A stretch of DNA of 64,000 nucleotides. It comes from Hahella ganghwensis DSM 17046. Its GTDB lineage: Bacteria; Pseudomonadota; Gammaproteobacteria; Pseudomonadales; Oleiphilaceae. A program made the translations under genes and the position numbers. Positions 8,401-17,265 of the stretch are shown here, in pieces; the stretch's first letter is position 1; each line of letters starts with the position of its first letter. The DNA lies in the NCBI RefSeq assembly GCF_000376785.1, contig NZ_AQXX01000110.1, positions 1-64,000 on the forward strand. Reading direction: 5' to 3'. Under the pieces are notes generated by a model, which was given only the letters and a program-made list of their open reading frames with translations, searched no databases and had not been told where the DNA came from.

Positions 8401-11400
8401 CTGGAAGCCCTGGTCGTCGATCAGGCGGGAAATCTGGTTCCGGATGTTGATATAAACATTTTGATTAACCGGCGTGAATACAAGGCCTCACGGGTAAAAG
8501 GTCCAGGCAATGCTTACCTGACCAAAAATATTGCTGAATGGGTGGAAGAAACCCGTTGCGATCTGACAAGCCGCGATTCCGCCACTACCTGTGAATTTGT
8601 ACCCAAACACCCCGGCTCCTACCAATTTGCGGCCACGATCAAAGACAGCGATGGTAAAGAACACTCAACCACCATTACTGGCTGGGTTACTGGAAGCGGC
8701 AGCGTCATATGGGACCAGACAAACGACGCAACCCTGCAGATCGTACCGGCACAAACTGATTATAAGATTGGCGAGACTGCTCGTTATCTGATTAAAAACC
8801 CTTACCCGGGAGCCAAAGCTCTGGTGACCGTTGAACGTTATGGTGTATTGGACAGCTGGGTACAGACGCTTGAGTCGAGTACTCCTGTCATAGAATTTCC
8901 AGTGAAAGCAGACTACCTGCCGGGCTTCTACATTTCGGTCGTGGTCGTCAGCCCCAGAGTGGAGAAGCCACTGGGTCCCGGCATGGTGGACCTTGGCAAG
9001 CCCAGCTATCGCATGGGATACATGCGGGCTCAAGTATCCGATCCCTACAAAGAGTTGGATATCAAGGTTTCCACCGACAAAGAGGTGTACAAACCCCGGG
9101 ACAAAGTGAAAGCCAAAATTAAAGTCACCCAGAAACAGACCGATGCTGAAGGCGCTTATGAAATTGCCGTTGCGGTCGTCGACGAGTCTGTCCTGGCACT
9201 GAATCGGAGTGGGGATGATTACTACGACCCCTACTCCGGGTTTAACCGACTTGATGCCCTGGACGTGTATAACTACAGCCTGATCAGCCGGTTGGTGGGC
9301 AGACAGAAGTTTGAGAAGAAAGGCGCCAATCCTGGTGGAGACGGAGGCTCTTATACTCAGTTGAGATCTCAGTTCAAATTCGTCAGTTACTGGAATCCTT
9401 CCATCCTTCCTGACGAGAACGGCGAGGCCGAGGTTGAGTTCAGCGTACCGGATAACCTGACCGGCTGGCGCATCTTTGCGTTCGCTGTTACCGCGGATGA
9501 CCGAATGGGACTGGGTGACGTGAACTTCAAAGTGAATCGCCCGACAGAATTACGGCCGGTGATGCCTAATCAGGTCATTGAAGGCGACCAGTTTAAAGCC
9601 GGGTTCAACATCATGAACCGGACCGACAAGCCACGAAATCTGAAGCTGAATGTGAAGGTTGAGGGTCCTTTATCTGAAGAAAGCCAGAATACCTTTGAGT
9701 TTATTGTCGAGGCCGCTCCTTACGAGAGGCAGAACATCTGGCTGCCAATTTCAACCAAAGGGCATGGAAAGCTTAGGTTCACAGCCCGGGGAGGCGATCA
9801 GTTTGACGCTGACGCGGTTGAACACAAAATGCCTGTTAACAAACGCCGTTCGCTGGAAACCGCTGCGACCTACGGCACCACCACTAAAGACCGAATCAGC
9901 GAAGAAGTACTTGTCCCTGAGGGCATCCACACTGATGTGGGATATATCGGTGCAACATTGTCGCCATCGGTTATTGGTAACGTGGATGGCGCTCTGGAGT
10001 ACATGCGGGACTATCCTCACATGTGCTGGGAACAACGCCTGACCCGCGCTGTCATTGCGCGTTCTTATGTTGAGCTGGAAGAGTATGTTGCAGAAAATAT
10101 CCAATGGCCACATCCGAAAGAAGATGTCATCAAGACACTAAACGCCGCTGCTAACTTTCAGGCACCAAACGGAGGAATGACCTATTGGATTCCTTCAAAC
10201 GATTACGTCAGTCCCTACCTTTCTGCCTATACGGCAATGGCATTCAACTGGTTGCGTGAGAGCGGCTATGCTGTACCGGAAGCAGTAGAGGAAAGACTGC
10301 ACAAGTACCTGCTGAACCTGTTGCGCAAAGATGATTTCCCCACGTTCTACAGCAAGGGAATGTCTTCATCTGTCAGAGCTGTGGCTCTGGCCGCGTTGGC
10401 AGAATCAAGCAAGATCGGTCAGGATGACATCCTTCGCTATGAATCCCACCTGCCGGAGATGGACCTGTTTGGCAAGTCCCACTTCCTGAAAGCCGCCATT
10501 AACACCAAGGGGGCAGCACAGAATGTTATCGGTAAAACTGTTGATGATATCCTTGGTCATGCCAACCAGTCCGGCGGTAAGTTCCAGTTCAGTGAACCTT
10601 GGGACGACAGCTACAAGTATGTGCTGGCGACACCTTTGCGCTCCAATTGCGCGGTGCTTTCCAGCCTGTTGCTTGCCCAGGAGGCTTCAGATCTGAGTGA
10701 TACCATCGCCGACATTCCGTTTAAACTGGTGAGAAGTATCACCCAGGGTCGTGGTAACCGGGACCACTGGGAAAATACTCAGGAAAACGTCTTCTGCCTA
10801 AATGCATTGGTCGAATACTCTGCCTTGTATGAGTCTAAAGAACCTTCCATGAAAGTATCCGTCAGTTTTGATGGCAGCGTTCTGGGAGATGCCTCTTTTA
10901 CTTCTAAAGCCGATCCCATGGAAACTGTCAGCCGCCCGTTGAATGAGACTGATCCCGGTAAATCGGCTTCTCTCGAAATCTCGAAGGAAGGTGACGGACG
11001 AGTATACTACTCGGCACGAATCACTTACGACCTCAAAGAAGCGAATGCCAGCCGGACCAACTCGGGCATAGAGATCCGCCGGGAATACTCCATTGAAAAA
11101 GAGGGCAAATTTGTCCTGCTGGAAAGCCCCATGGAGATCCAAAGAGGCGATCTGGTCAAAGTGGATCTGTTTGTTTCGGTTCCCACGGCCAGACACTTCG
11201 TTGTGGTCAATGATCCCATCCCCGGAGGGCTGGAGCCGGTGAATACCGACCTCGCCACAGCTTCACAGGTAGACGCGAAGAAAGGGGATTTCAAAGCTGC
11301 CGATGGCTCATGGTTCTACCAGATCTCAGACTGGTCCTACTATGGCCGTTACTTCTGGAGCTTCTATCATAAGGAGCTCAGACATGACTCAGCACGCTTC

Positions 11401-11559
11401 TACGCCGACTATCTGCCGGCCGGCAACTACCTGCTCTCCTATACTGCGCAGGCAATCGCCGAAGGAGATTTCCGTGTGATGCCGGTGAAGGCTGAGGAAA
11501 TGTACGATCCGGATGTCTACGGAAAAGGCTTGCCAGCTCAGCTGCGAGTTGCTGAATGA
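5416..11559 (+). CDS. Bacterial alpha-2-macroglobulin with N-terminal LprI-like domain
   Basis: A 2047-residue periplasmic protein. A Sec signal peptide (cleavage near ALA-AT, residues 26-28) has no lipobox. Residues 30-117 form an LprI/DUF1311-like four-cysteine domain (FDCDKA, ELICQS, SCHQDE, ACLKLHYEER). The remainder is the macroglobulin array, including a VSYWNPSILPDENG segment before the A2M core and the thioester motif CWEQ at residues 1537-1540 (YPHMCWEQRLT). Bacterial A2Ms trap attacking proteases; the partner is usually PBP1C, as here, with a 4-base ATGA overlap to the next gene. E. coli YfhM is a lipoprotein and lacks the LprI domain, so both the fusion and the soluble form differ from that model. 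Confidence 0.9.
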   Translation: MDRYSLTTSTMILTLAMLLGNTALAATPSFDCDKASQYIEELICQSDELAQLDSELATRYKKVREKLPADARDSFKSEQLDWLRNRNQSCHQDEDKAIACLKLHYEERNAELAELLAFDSANAANDSTLRVLRITPKGNDVPAGQQIVFQFDRPVVPIGRMDRDAAEIPVTIVPQLNCEWRWLNTSALACQLREEDRMQQATSYTVTMNPGIKTTTGITLGKRIQHQFTTARPKATFTRFVNWLSPGTPLIQVTFNQPVSKSSVEKALTMTARRAEDSQPVGIVAFPDDIPRSHPWSLFSSQDEEQIKVDDRLTSIDGEEARRVWVIEPKTELPLDQTVWFNIAPGLKSSEGKETGVESRTLVSFETYPEFQFLGLRCKPKGENAHITIPLETLGKLGDEPDLIKKCAPLSPVALVFSSPVVNSMVKNHISFTPRLDGNRDDYDPWENTQDWTHLTSPHRSGRDYQVWLPELLQAYQDYSVAIDGDKLQDEFGRHLEQSIDFHFYTDHREPNLRMAHFYAVLEKGVDSDVPLYVTNLEKVTANYKKVGDKSSVNGLQKDITTPEAEDISYAVPLGVRELIGDDSGILYGSLHPTPVPPDWYRDPNILAEVTPFQVHFKLGHFNSLAWVSRFDNGLPVEDAKVSLWKGSYESITSLQPMNATASTDQEGLATFPGMETLDPELKMIWGGERDKRPGLFVKVEHDDDIAIVPLNSDFVVRGRGAYPQMEKKGGHTHAWGATAQGVYKLGDNIQFKIYVRDQSNKNWVSPAKEGYELQVLDPQSKVVYEDKDVTLNEFGAFDGEFKVPEQGAVGWYQFQLMPRKKDGEKYYRFNWTPMSVLVSDFTPSPFKVKTEMNGDVFKAGDMVEVSSLATLHSGGPFTEAEVRLTARLSEKPFRTRNPLTTGFIFGSSSGQYLTSSQSNLLDLRGKLDGAGEYTDAFTLPETEIYFGSVVVEAAVKDERGKFVAAAASADYAGRNRFVGLRNTNWIYKKGETAKLEALVVDQAGNLVPDVDINILINRREYKASRVKGPGNAYLTKNIAEWVEETRCDLTSRDSATTCEFVPKHPGSYQFAATIKDSDGKEHSTTITGWVTGSGSVIWDQTNDATLQIVPAQTDYKIGETARYLIKNPYPGAKALVTVERYGVLDSWVQTLESSTPVIEFPVKADYLPGFYISVVVVSPRVEKPLGPGMVDLGKPSYRMGYMRAQVSDPYKELDIKVSTDKEVYKPRDKVKAKIKVTQKQTDAEGAYEIAVAVVDESVLALNRSGDDYYDPYSGFNRLDALDVYNYSLISRLVGRQKFEKKGANPGGDGGSYTQLRSQFKFVSYWNPSILPDENGEAEVEFSVPDNLTGWRIFAFAVTADDRMGLGDVNFKVNRPTELRPVMPNQVIEGDQFKAGFNIMNRTDKPRNLKLNVKVEGPLSEESQNTFEFIVEAAPYERQNIWLPISTKGHGKLRFTARGGDQFDADAVEHKMPVNKRRSLETAATYGTTTKDRISEEVLVPEGIHTDVGYIGATLSPSVIGNVDGALEYMRDYPHMCWEQRLTRAVIARSYVELEEYVAENIQWPHPKEDVIKTLNAAANFQAPNGGMTYWIPSNDYVSPYLSAYTAMAFNWLRESGYAVPEAVEERLHKYLLNLLRKDDFPTFYSKGMSSSVRAVALAALAESSKIGQDDILRYESHLPEMDLFGKSHFLKAAINTKGAAQNVIGKTVDDILGHANQSGGKFQFSEPWDDSYKYVLATPLRSNCAVLSSLLLAQEASDLSDTIADIPFKLVRSITQGRGNRDHWENTQENVFCLNALVEYSALYESKEPSMKVSVSFDGSVLGDASFTSKADPMETVSRPLNETDPGKSASLEISKEGDGRVYYSARITYDLKEANASRTNSGIEIRREYSIEKEGKFVLLESPMEIQRGDLVKVDLFVSVPTARHFVVVNDPIPGGLEPVNTDLATASQVDAKKGDFKAADGSWFYQISDWSYYGRYFWSFYHKELRHDSARFYADYLPAGNYLLSYTAQAIAEGDFRVMPVKAEEMYDPDVYGKGLPAQLRVAE

Positions 11560-13769
11560 AGCTAATCAGTGCCGTTAAAAATCGACTGTCCGCCCAACGG
11601 CGGACAGTCAGATTGGCAGGAATGTTTTTTGCCGGAACTCTCAGCCTGTCCGCTATTGCTCTGATTGTGGGTACTTACCTCTCGACACAGCCGATTCCGG
11701 AAAACCTGTATTCCCCAGCCACCGAAACAACCAAAAACACTTATATGGACCGATATGGTCAGCGGCTGAATATTACCTATGAAAATGACTGGAATGAGCA
11801 TGACCTCATCAGACTTCACGATATCCCTGAGTTCCTGCAGAACGCTTTTATCCAGTCAGAGGACAAACGATTTTACAGCCATGGGGGCGTTGACTGGCTG
11901 GCCCGGCTGAACGCGGCCTGGCAGAACCTGATGGCCGGCAGAATTGTCCGGGGCGCCAGCACCATCTCGGAACAGGTGGTCAGAATGCTGCATCCCAGGC
12001 CTCGATCTTTCTGGTCGCGGTGGGTGGAAGGTTTTGAAGCCAGTGATTTGGAAGAACGCTTTTCCAAAGTCGAGATATTTGAGTTCTACCTCAATCAAGT
12101 CCCTTACAAAGCTCGTCGCCGCGGTGTTGTTCAGGCCGCCAATTATTACTTTGGCCGAGACATCTCGACACTGAACGACAAAGAAATGCTGGCCCTGGCT
12201 GTACTCGTAAGATCTCCCAGATGGCTTGACCCGGAAAAACAACTCGCAAACCTAGATCGCTCGATTGATGATCTTCTGACACGACTTGACCTGGAATCAA
12301 ACCATCTGGAAAGCATCCAGGCTCTGCGATTGGAACTCCATCAAAACGATATCCCCTACGACCTGTCTCATTTTATCCGTTATGCCAGCACCACTGCGTC
12401 GGTTCAGGCTATGGAAAAAGGCAGCATTCACACCACCATCGATATTGAGCTGCAGGAGAAAGTGCAACAGATTCTGGACAACAGACTGGACCGACTGGCC
12501 CGATATCGGGTACAGAACGCCGCAGCACTGGTAGTCGATCATGAGACCAACGAAATTCTGGCCTGGACAGTAGGATATGCCGGCAAGGACAAAAAAGCAT
12601 TCAACCAAATTGACACGGTCACCACCCCCAGACAACCGGGATCGGCACTGAAACCTCTGGTGTACGCCAGCGCCATTCGCAAAGGCTGGACTGCAGCCAC
12701 CATGCTGGATGACTCGCCTCAGGAAGAGAGCGTCGGCCTGGGCATGCATACCTACCACAATTACAGTCGGGATCACTATGGGCCAATTTCACTTCGCGAG
12801 GCACTGGGTAACTCCCTGAATATTCCGGCTGTCAGAGCCATCCAGTTTGTTGGTCCGGGCGAGTTCCTGACGTTCCTTTATGATCTTGGAATCGAGAGCC
12901 TGTCAGGACACCCCAATGTCTATGGAGACGGCCTAGCCCTTGGCAACGGAGAAGTCACTCTCTTCGAACTCGTGCAGGCATACACTGTCATGGCCCGGAT
13001 GGGAGATTTCAAACCGTTGTCGTTTATTCAAGGAGAACATTCCCAGACAACCAGTTATCGGGTGTTATCTGAAGATATTGCCAGCCTCATCGCCGATATC
13101 ATGTCTGACCCTGCCGCCAGAGAAAAAGAGTTCGGCTGGGATTCAGTCCTGAACTTCCCTCACCAGACGGCCGTCAAAACCGGCACCTCCAGCGACTATC
13201 GGGACGCCTGGTCGGTTGGATTCAATGATCGCTATACCGTGGGTGTCTGGATGGGCAACCTGGATTACACAGAGATGAACGAAGTCACCGGCTCGTCCGG
13301 ACCTTCTTTCGTTCTGCGATCGGTCTTTAATGAGCTGAATAAACATCGGGAAGTACGGCCGCTGTACCTGAGCAATAACCTGGAAAAACAACGGGTATGT
13401 ATTGAAACAGGCATGCCCGCTACCGACAGTTGCGAATCACGAGACGAGTGGTTCATCCGGGGCACTTCACCTGTCGCCACCGAAACCGCATCAGAAACAG
13501 TGAGAATCAGAAAGCCCAGCAAAGGCCTGCTTATGGCAATGGACCCCCGCATTCCGGATGATTCCGAGTACTTCGAATTTGCGTTGAACAACATTGCCAA
13601 CGTCGAATCCGTAAAGTGGTATATCAATGATGAACTGGTCGCCACCACCAGCAAACCCAATTACAACTGGCAGTTATCCAAGGGCGAGTTCAGAACCAAA
13701 GCGGAAGTGACCATCACCGGTGAGGCTGAGCCCGTGGTGACAGAGGAAGTGGAGTATAGGGTGAATTAA
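11556..13769 (+). CDS. pbpC: Penicillin-binding protein 1C (bifunctional peptidoglycan synthase)
   Basis: A 737-residue inner-membrane protein with one N-terminal membrane anchor (about residues 20-42). The glycosyltransferase-51 domain has FIQSEDKRFYSHGGVD (catalytic Glu102) and GASTISEQVVRM. The transpeptidase domain has PGSALKP with active Ser363, NSLNIPA and VKTGTSSDYRDAW. The last 90 residues match the PBP1C C-terminal domain. It polymerises and cross-links peptidoglycan. Start and stop overlap the macroglobulin gene (ATGA), implying coupled synthesis; the pair is conserved in many proteobacteria and is viewed as a repair/defence unit against envelope attack (established association, inferred role). 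Confidence 0.95.
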   Translation: MKLISAVKNRLSAQRRTVRLAGMFFAGTLSLSAIALIVGTYLSTQPIPENLYSPATETTKNTYMDRYGQRLNITYENDWNEHDLIRLHDIPEFLQNAFIQSEDKRFYSHGGVDWLARLNAAWQNLMAGRIVRGASTISEQVVRMLHPRPRSFWSRWVEGFEASDLEERFSKVEIFEFYLNQVPYKARRRGVVQAANYYFGRDISTLNDKEMLALAVLVRSPRWLDPEKQLANLDRSIDDLLTRLDLESNHLESIQALRLELHQNDIPYDLSHFIRYASTTASVQAMEKGSIHTTIDIELQEKVQQILDNRLDRLARYRVQNAAALVVDHETNEILAWTVGYAGKDKKAFNQIDTVTTPRQPGSALKPLVYASAIRKGWTAATMLDDSPQEESVGLGMHTYHNYSRDHYGPISLREALGNSLNIPAVRAIQFVGPGEFLTFLYDLGIESLSGHPNVYGDGLALGNGEVTLFELVQAYTVMARMGDFKPLSFIQGEHSQTTSYRVLSEDIASLIADIMSDPAAREKEFGWDSVLNFPHQTAVKTGTSSDYRDAWSVGFNDRYTVGVWMGNLDYTEMNEVTGSSGPSFVLRSVFNELNKHREVRPLYLSNNLEKQRVCIETGMPATDSCESRDEWFIRGTSPVATETASETVRIRKPSKGLLMAMDPRIPDDSEYFEFALNNIANVESVKWYINDELVATTSKPNYNWQLSKGEFRTKAEVTITGEAEPVVTEEVEYRVN

Positions 13770-13835
13770 TCACTTATCTCTCTTCCTTGCCGAGAGACAC
13801 TTTGTGCAACAGATACTTGCCTTATCGGAAAGACT

Positions 13836-13858
13836 GGAGCTCCACCTGGTGGAGCTCC
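13836..13858. terminator. Hairpin between two convergent genes
   Basis: GGAGCTCCACC (13836-13846) and GGTGGAGCTCC (13848-13858) are a near-perfect palindrome in the 97-base gap between pbpC and the convergent hydrolase gene. There is no long T-tract on either side, so its efficiency as a terminator is uncertain; it may stop transcription from both directions. Confidence 0.5.
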
Positions 13859-13866
13859 TTATGACT

Positions 13867-15219
13867 CTAGTCTTCAATCACACCAATCAGATCAGCCACA
13901 TTCTGCATCAGCTTGCGATTGGCCCGATTAATATCCTTGTTGACTTCAGAGCCATAGGCGCCGAAGCGAGCCACAACGATATTTTTGGAGGGAATGACGA
14001 CCAGATATTGTCCGCGGTGTCCACGCAGAGACACCGTATCTTTCGGCAGATCCAATACCCAGATCCCCATATCATTGAGCCACAACTGCCCGCCGTAATA
14101 TTCAGAAGCTCCCGGCGACATCATTTCCTCAATCCATTGCTCAGAAATCAACTGCTGACCGTTCCAGACACCTTTGTTAATCAACAACTGACCAATCTTG
14201 ATCCAGTCGTGAGGGGTCAGGAATACACGGGCGCCACCGCGAAAAGTACCAACTTCATCGTGCTCGACAACCGCGTTATTGATTCCCAGAAGGGCAAAAA
14301 ACCGGGTTTGATAAAAGTCATAGATGGACTGCAGATCCCCACCCATTTTTTGGCCCAGGTACTCAGAAAGTATCTGCGTTGTTCCAGTGGAATAATGAAA
14401 CTCAGTGCCTGGCACATAATCCACAGGCTTATCTTTGGCATAACCGGCAGAATCACTGTTGAGATACCACATGGTGCCCAGATCACTGACGCCGTTTTTA
14501 CTGGCCTCAGCCCACTGTAACCCGGAACTCATCTGCATGAGGTTTTCCACCGTCATCATATGGTCGCCAGCATAGACGGTATCATATTTGGTCACCAAAC
14601 CCTGAAGGTCCATTGTCCCAGACAACAATCCCGTCACAGTCTTCGCCATGGACCAGCTAAGCATGGGGCTATCTTTACTATGGAACTCATCATATTGTTC
14701 GGCAATGATTTCCCCGTTGTGGGCGACCACCACACCAAAAGTGTTATACCGCCCGGAGTAATCGGCATCCGACTCTTCAAAAAATGCATCCAGTGATATG
14801 GAGGAATCAATATTTACTGGCAACGGAGTTGCCGAAGGCAGATCCTGCAATGTGACACTATTCTCACGGATTTGATCCGGAGTGAAGTCATAGGCCAACG
14901 TGCATCCTAATCCATCACGATAAACAGATGTTCGCACTATTGAATCATCATCGTTCTGGTAGGTCAGCGTGACTTGTTTAAGCGCCGTATCAAGGTCGAT
15001 CTGAGGGTCACTTTCCAGCTTGGCAAGTGATTCTGGAATCACTGTGCCGGTAATAAAATCAACCGATTCATTGGAAATGAAGTGACGGGAACAGATCTGG
15101 TTCGCACTATACCCGAGTATTTCCTCCGGGTTAGTTTTGCAGCCTGCGAGTGTTCCGGTAACGATCAGCGCACCACCAAATCTGGTGACAGTTTTAGAGT
15201 TGAGACTTGCTAATATCAG
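13867..15219 (-). CDS. Serine hydrolase lipoprotein, class C beta-lactamase family (probable CTG start)
   Basis: A class C beta-lactamase/esterase-type hydrolase with SWSMAKTV (Ser-x-x-Lys), FHYSTGTT at the Tyr position and a late RGHRGQ. The first standard start codon in frame is a GTG at 15042, but it has no ribosome site and the frame stays open upstream to a stop at 15220-15222. That extension encodes TRFGGALIVTGTLAGC, a lipoprotein signal with an LAGC lipobox. It has no ATG, GTG or TTG, but a CTG at 15217-15219 lies eight bases after AAGGA. I therefore annotate 450 residues from CTG. A sequencing error hiding an ATG start is the alternative. Substrate unknown; likely periplasm-facing. 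Confidence 0.78.
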   Translation of the reverse strand: MILASLNSKTVTRFGGALIVTGTLAGCKTNPEEILGYSANQICSRHFISNESVDFITGTVIPESLAKLESDPQIDLDTALKQVTLTYQNDDDSIVRTSVYRDGLGCTLAYDFTPDQIRENSVTLQDLPSATPLPVNIDSSISLDAFFEESDADYSGRYNTFGVVVAHNGEIIAEQYDEFHSKDSPMLSWSMAKTVTGLLSGTMDLQGLVTKYDTVYAGDHMMTVENLMQMSSGLQWAEASKNGVSDLGTMWYLNSDSAGYAKDKPVDYVPGTEFHYSTGTTQILSEYLGQKMGGDLQSIYDFYQTRFFALLGINNAVVEHDEVGTFRGGARVFLTPHDWIKIGQLLINKGVWNGQQLISEQWIEEMMSPGASEYYGGQLWLNDMGIWVLDLPKDTVSLRGHRGQYLVVIPSKNIVVARFGAYGSEVNKDINRANRKLMQNVADLIGVIED

Positions 15220-15349
15220 TTAACGATTCCTTATTAGTGGTATATTAGATTGGATGTCAGTCCTTATCGGGAGAGCATTATAGTGAAGAGCCGTCTCGTT
15301 TGTGAATGGATAAATTGTAGCGATTTATGTCAGTGGCGGGCTCGGCAGC

Positions 15350-16741
15350 TTATTTAAGCAACCGAACCTTCACCTTCCGTCCCTTGAGCTTTCCGTTCAT
15401 CAGTCGCTTCAAAGCGGCCTTTCCGATATCGTTATTTACAGCCACATATGAATGGAACGGAAAAATATCGATCTTACCAATCTGCTCGGCTTTAAACCCT
15501 GCATCGCCAGTAAGTGCCCCCAGAATATCCCCGGGGCGAATTTTGTTTTTCTTCCCCCCATCAATACAGAGGGTTGCCATGGGAGGCTTCGTAAAGGCCG
15601 TTTGTTGATCATTGAGTTTCGCTGCATCACACCATTGAACAGTATTGCCCAACAAAGCTTCAATCCGGTTCACCCGATGACCTTCCGCCGGCGTTACAAG
15701 ACTTAACGCCACACCTTCGTGGCCCGCACGACCTGTACGACCAATTCGATGAACATAAACTTCTGGATCTCGGGGCAGTTCAAAGTTAATCACAACATCC
15801 AGGGCTTTGATGTCCAGGCCACGGGCCGCCACATCTGTCGCCACCAGAATCGAACAGCTTCGATTGGAGAAACGAACCAGTACCTGATCTCTGTCACGTT
15901 GCTCAAGATCTCCGTGCAGGGCAAGAGCACTGTATCCATCTTCGGTAAGTTGATCTGCCAGGTCCTGACAGTCCTTTTTGGTATGACAGAAAATCACCGT
16001 GGATTCAGGTTGATGATGAGCCAGCAACCTCTCAATCAGCAGGTACTTCTCGTTGGTGTGCTCAAGTTCATAAAAGTGCTGCGCTATTCTTGTTTGGTCA
16101 TGCAGGCTTTCAACAGTGACTTCCGCCGGGGAGTTCAGATACTCAGAAGCCATTTTGGCTATTTGATCTGGGTAGGTGGCCGAGAATAATAATGTCTGAC
16201 GGTTACTGGGGCATTGGCTGATAATGCTCTGAATCGAATCAGCAAAGCCCATATCAAGCATTCGATCCGCCTCATCCAGAACCAGCATGGACAAGTCTTG
16301 CAATACCAGCGTGCCTTTACGAAGGTGCTCCTGAATTCTGCCCGGCGTCCCCACAATAATATGCGCCCCATGCTCAAGAGAACCGATCTGGGGCCCGAAC
16401 GGCATCCCCCCGCACAATGTCAGTATTTTCACGTTATGGGTTGCACGCGCCAGTCGACGCAATTCCTTCGCCACCTGATCTGCCAGCTCTCTCGTGGGAC
16501 AAAGCACCAGCGACTGAATCCGGAATTGCTCAACCTTCAGATGATGCAGCAACCCGATCCCAAAGGCAGCGGTCTTCCCGCTTCCGGTCTTGGCCTTGGC
16601 GATCAGGTCCTGACCTTTCAGTATCAGCGGCAGCGACTCTGCCTGTATCGGGGTCATCTCGTGATAGCTCAACGACTCAAGATTACTTAATGTGGCTTTG
16701 GACAGGGGAAGTGTGGAAAAAGATAGGGGCACGGGATTCAC
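15350..16741 (-). CDS. dbpA: DEAD-box ATP-dependent RNA helicase DbpA
   Basis: A 463-residue helicase with all DEAD motifs: AKTGSGKT (Walker A), PTRELADQV, GTPGRIQEH, VLDEADRMLD, FSATYPDQ, and in the second lobe ATDVAARGLDI and HRIGRTGRAG. The last 75 residues (RPGDILGALTGDAG to KVKVRLLK) are the DbpA RNA-binding domain that recognises 23S rRNA hairpin 92, so the role is large-subunit assembly. The likely start is GTG (16739-16741). It stands between unrelated minus-strand genes, with a 130-base gap to the next one downstream. Confidence 0.95.
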   Translation of the reverse strand: MNPVPLSFSTLPLSKATLSNLESLSYHEMTPIQAESLPLILKGQDLIAKAKTGSGKTAAFGIGLLHHLKVEQFRIQSLVLCPTRELADQVAKELRRLARATHNVKILTLCGGMPFGPQIGSLEHGAHIIVGTPGRIQEHLRKGTLVLQDLSMLVLDEADRMLDMGFADSIQSIISQCPSNRQTLLFSATYPDQIAKMASEYLNSPAEVTVESLHDQTRIAQHFYELEHTNEKYLLIERLLAHHQPESTVIFCHTKKDCQDLADQLTEDGYSALALHGDLEQRDRDQVLVRFSNRSCSILVATDVAARGLDIKALDVVINFELPRDPEVYVHRIGRTGRAGHEGVALSLVTPAEGHRVNRIEALLGNTVQWCDAAKLNDQQTAFTKPPMATLCIDGGKKNKIRPGDILGALTGDAGFKAEQIGKIDIFPFHSYVAVNNDIGKAALKRLMNGKLKGRKVKVRLLK

Positions 16742-16758
16742 TCATTCATTTAAATTGA

Positions 16759-17217
16759 TTAAAACAGCTTATGTTTAACAAAAGGTATAAACCGCGGCGT
16801 TTCAGCCGCATAGTCACGATATTCAGGAAACAGCTCTGTCATAAACCGTTCTTCCATCAACGCTTTTCCTGTCACGGCGAGCAGCACGCAAACAACGCCC
16901 AGGACATTGACCCAATGCCAGTTATAGCCGGCGATGCTCACCATCATCACCATGAGGCTGGTGTACATGGGGTGACGAACCAGATGATAAGGACCGTTGG
17001 TGATCAGTTTTACCTGGGTTTTGGGTTCAGGGTAAATACTGAAGTTGCCGATTTTATTGTATGCCAGGGTCGTTAATCCGAAAGCGATCCCACACCCAGC
17101 GATGATCAACCACCAAGCACTGCCCCGGTTGATCCAACCAACCGGCCAGCAGCTCAGAGCAACACCCGCAAGTTGAAGCATCACCAGACAATGGCTTTTG
17201 ATACTGGGCTTGCGCAT
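16759..17217 (-). CDS. Isoprenylcysteine carboxyl methyltransferase-like membrane protein
   Basis: A 152-residue membrane protein. The ATG at 17217 is chosen because GGAG lies eight bases upstream; an in-frame start ten codons earlier would overlap the terminator of the preceding gene. It has about four hydrophobic helices and the hallmark segment GPYHLVRHPMYTS followed by GKALMEERFM...FPEYRDYAAET, typical of the ICMT/phospholipid-methyltransferase-like family. Bacterial members methylate small molecules or lipids; the substrate here is unknown. It lies 17 bases before dbpA in the same direction and may be cotranscribed with it. Confidence 0.85.
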   Translation of the reverse strand: MRKPSIKSHCLVMLQLAGVALSCWPVGWINRGSAWWLIIAGCGIAFGLTTLAYNKIGNFSIYPEPKTQVKLITNGPYHLVRHPMYTSLMVMMVSIAGYNWHWVNVLGVVCVLLAVTGKALMEERFMTELFPEYRDYAAETPRFIPFVKHKLF

Positions 17218-17231
17218 TGAGTCGCTCCTAT

Positions 17232-17257
17232 AAAAAACGGAGCTCAAGGCTCCGTTT
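17232..17257 (-). terminator. Rho-independent terminator of trhO
   Basis: On the minus strand AAACGGAGC and GCTCCGTTT pair around CTTGA (at the base the stem merges into the A/T tracts) and run into a stretch of T residues. It sits directly after the trhO stop codon and before the methyltransferase start. Confidence 0.85.
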
Positions 17258-17265
17258 ATTCTGTG

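Noticed and set aside
13804-14520. A 238-codon plus-strand frame opposite the serine hydrolase
   Set aside because: It covers the hydrolase in antisense, has no recognisable family and follows directly from the bias of that gene.
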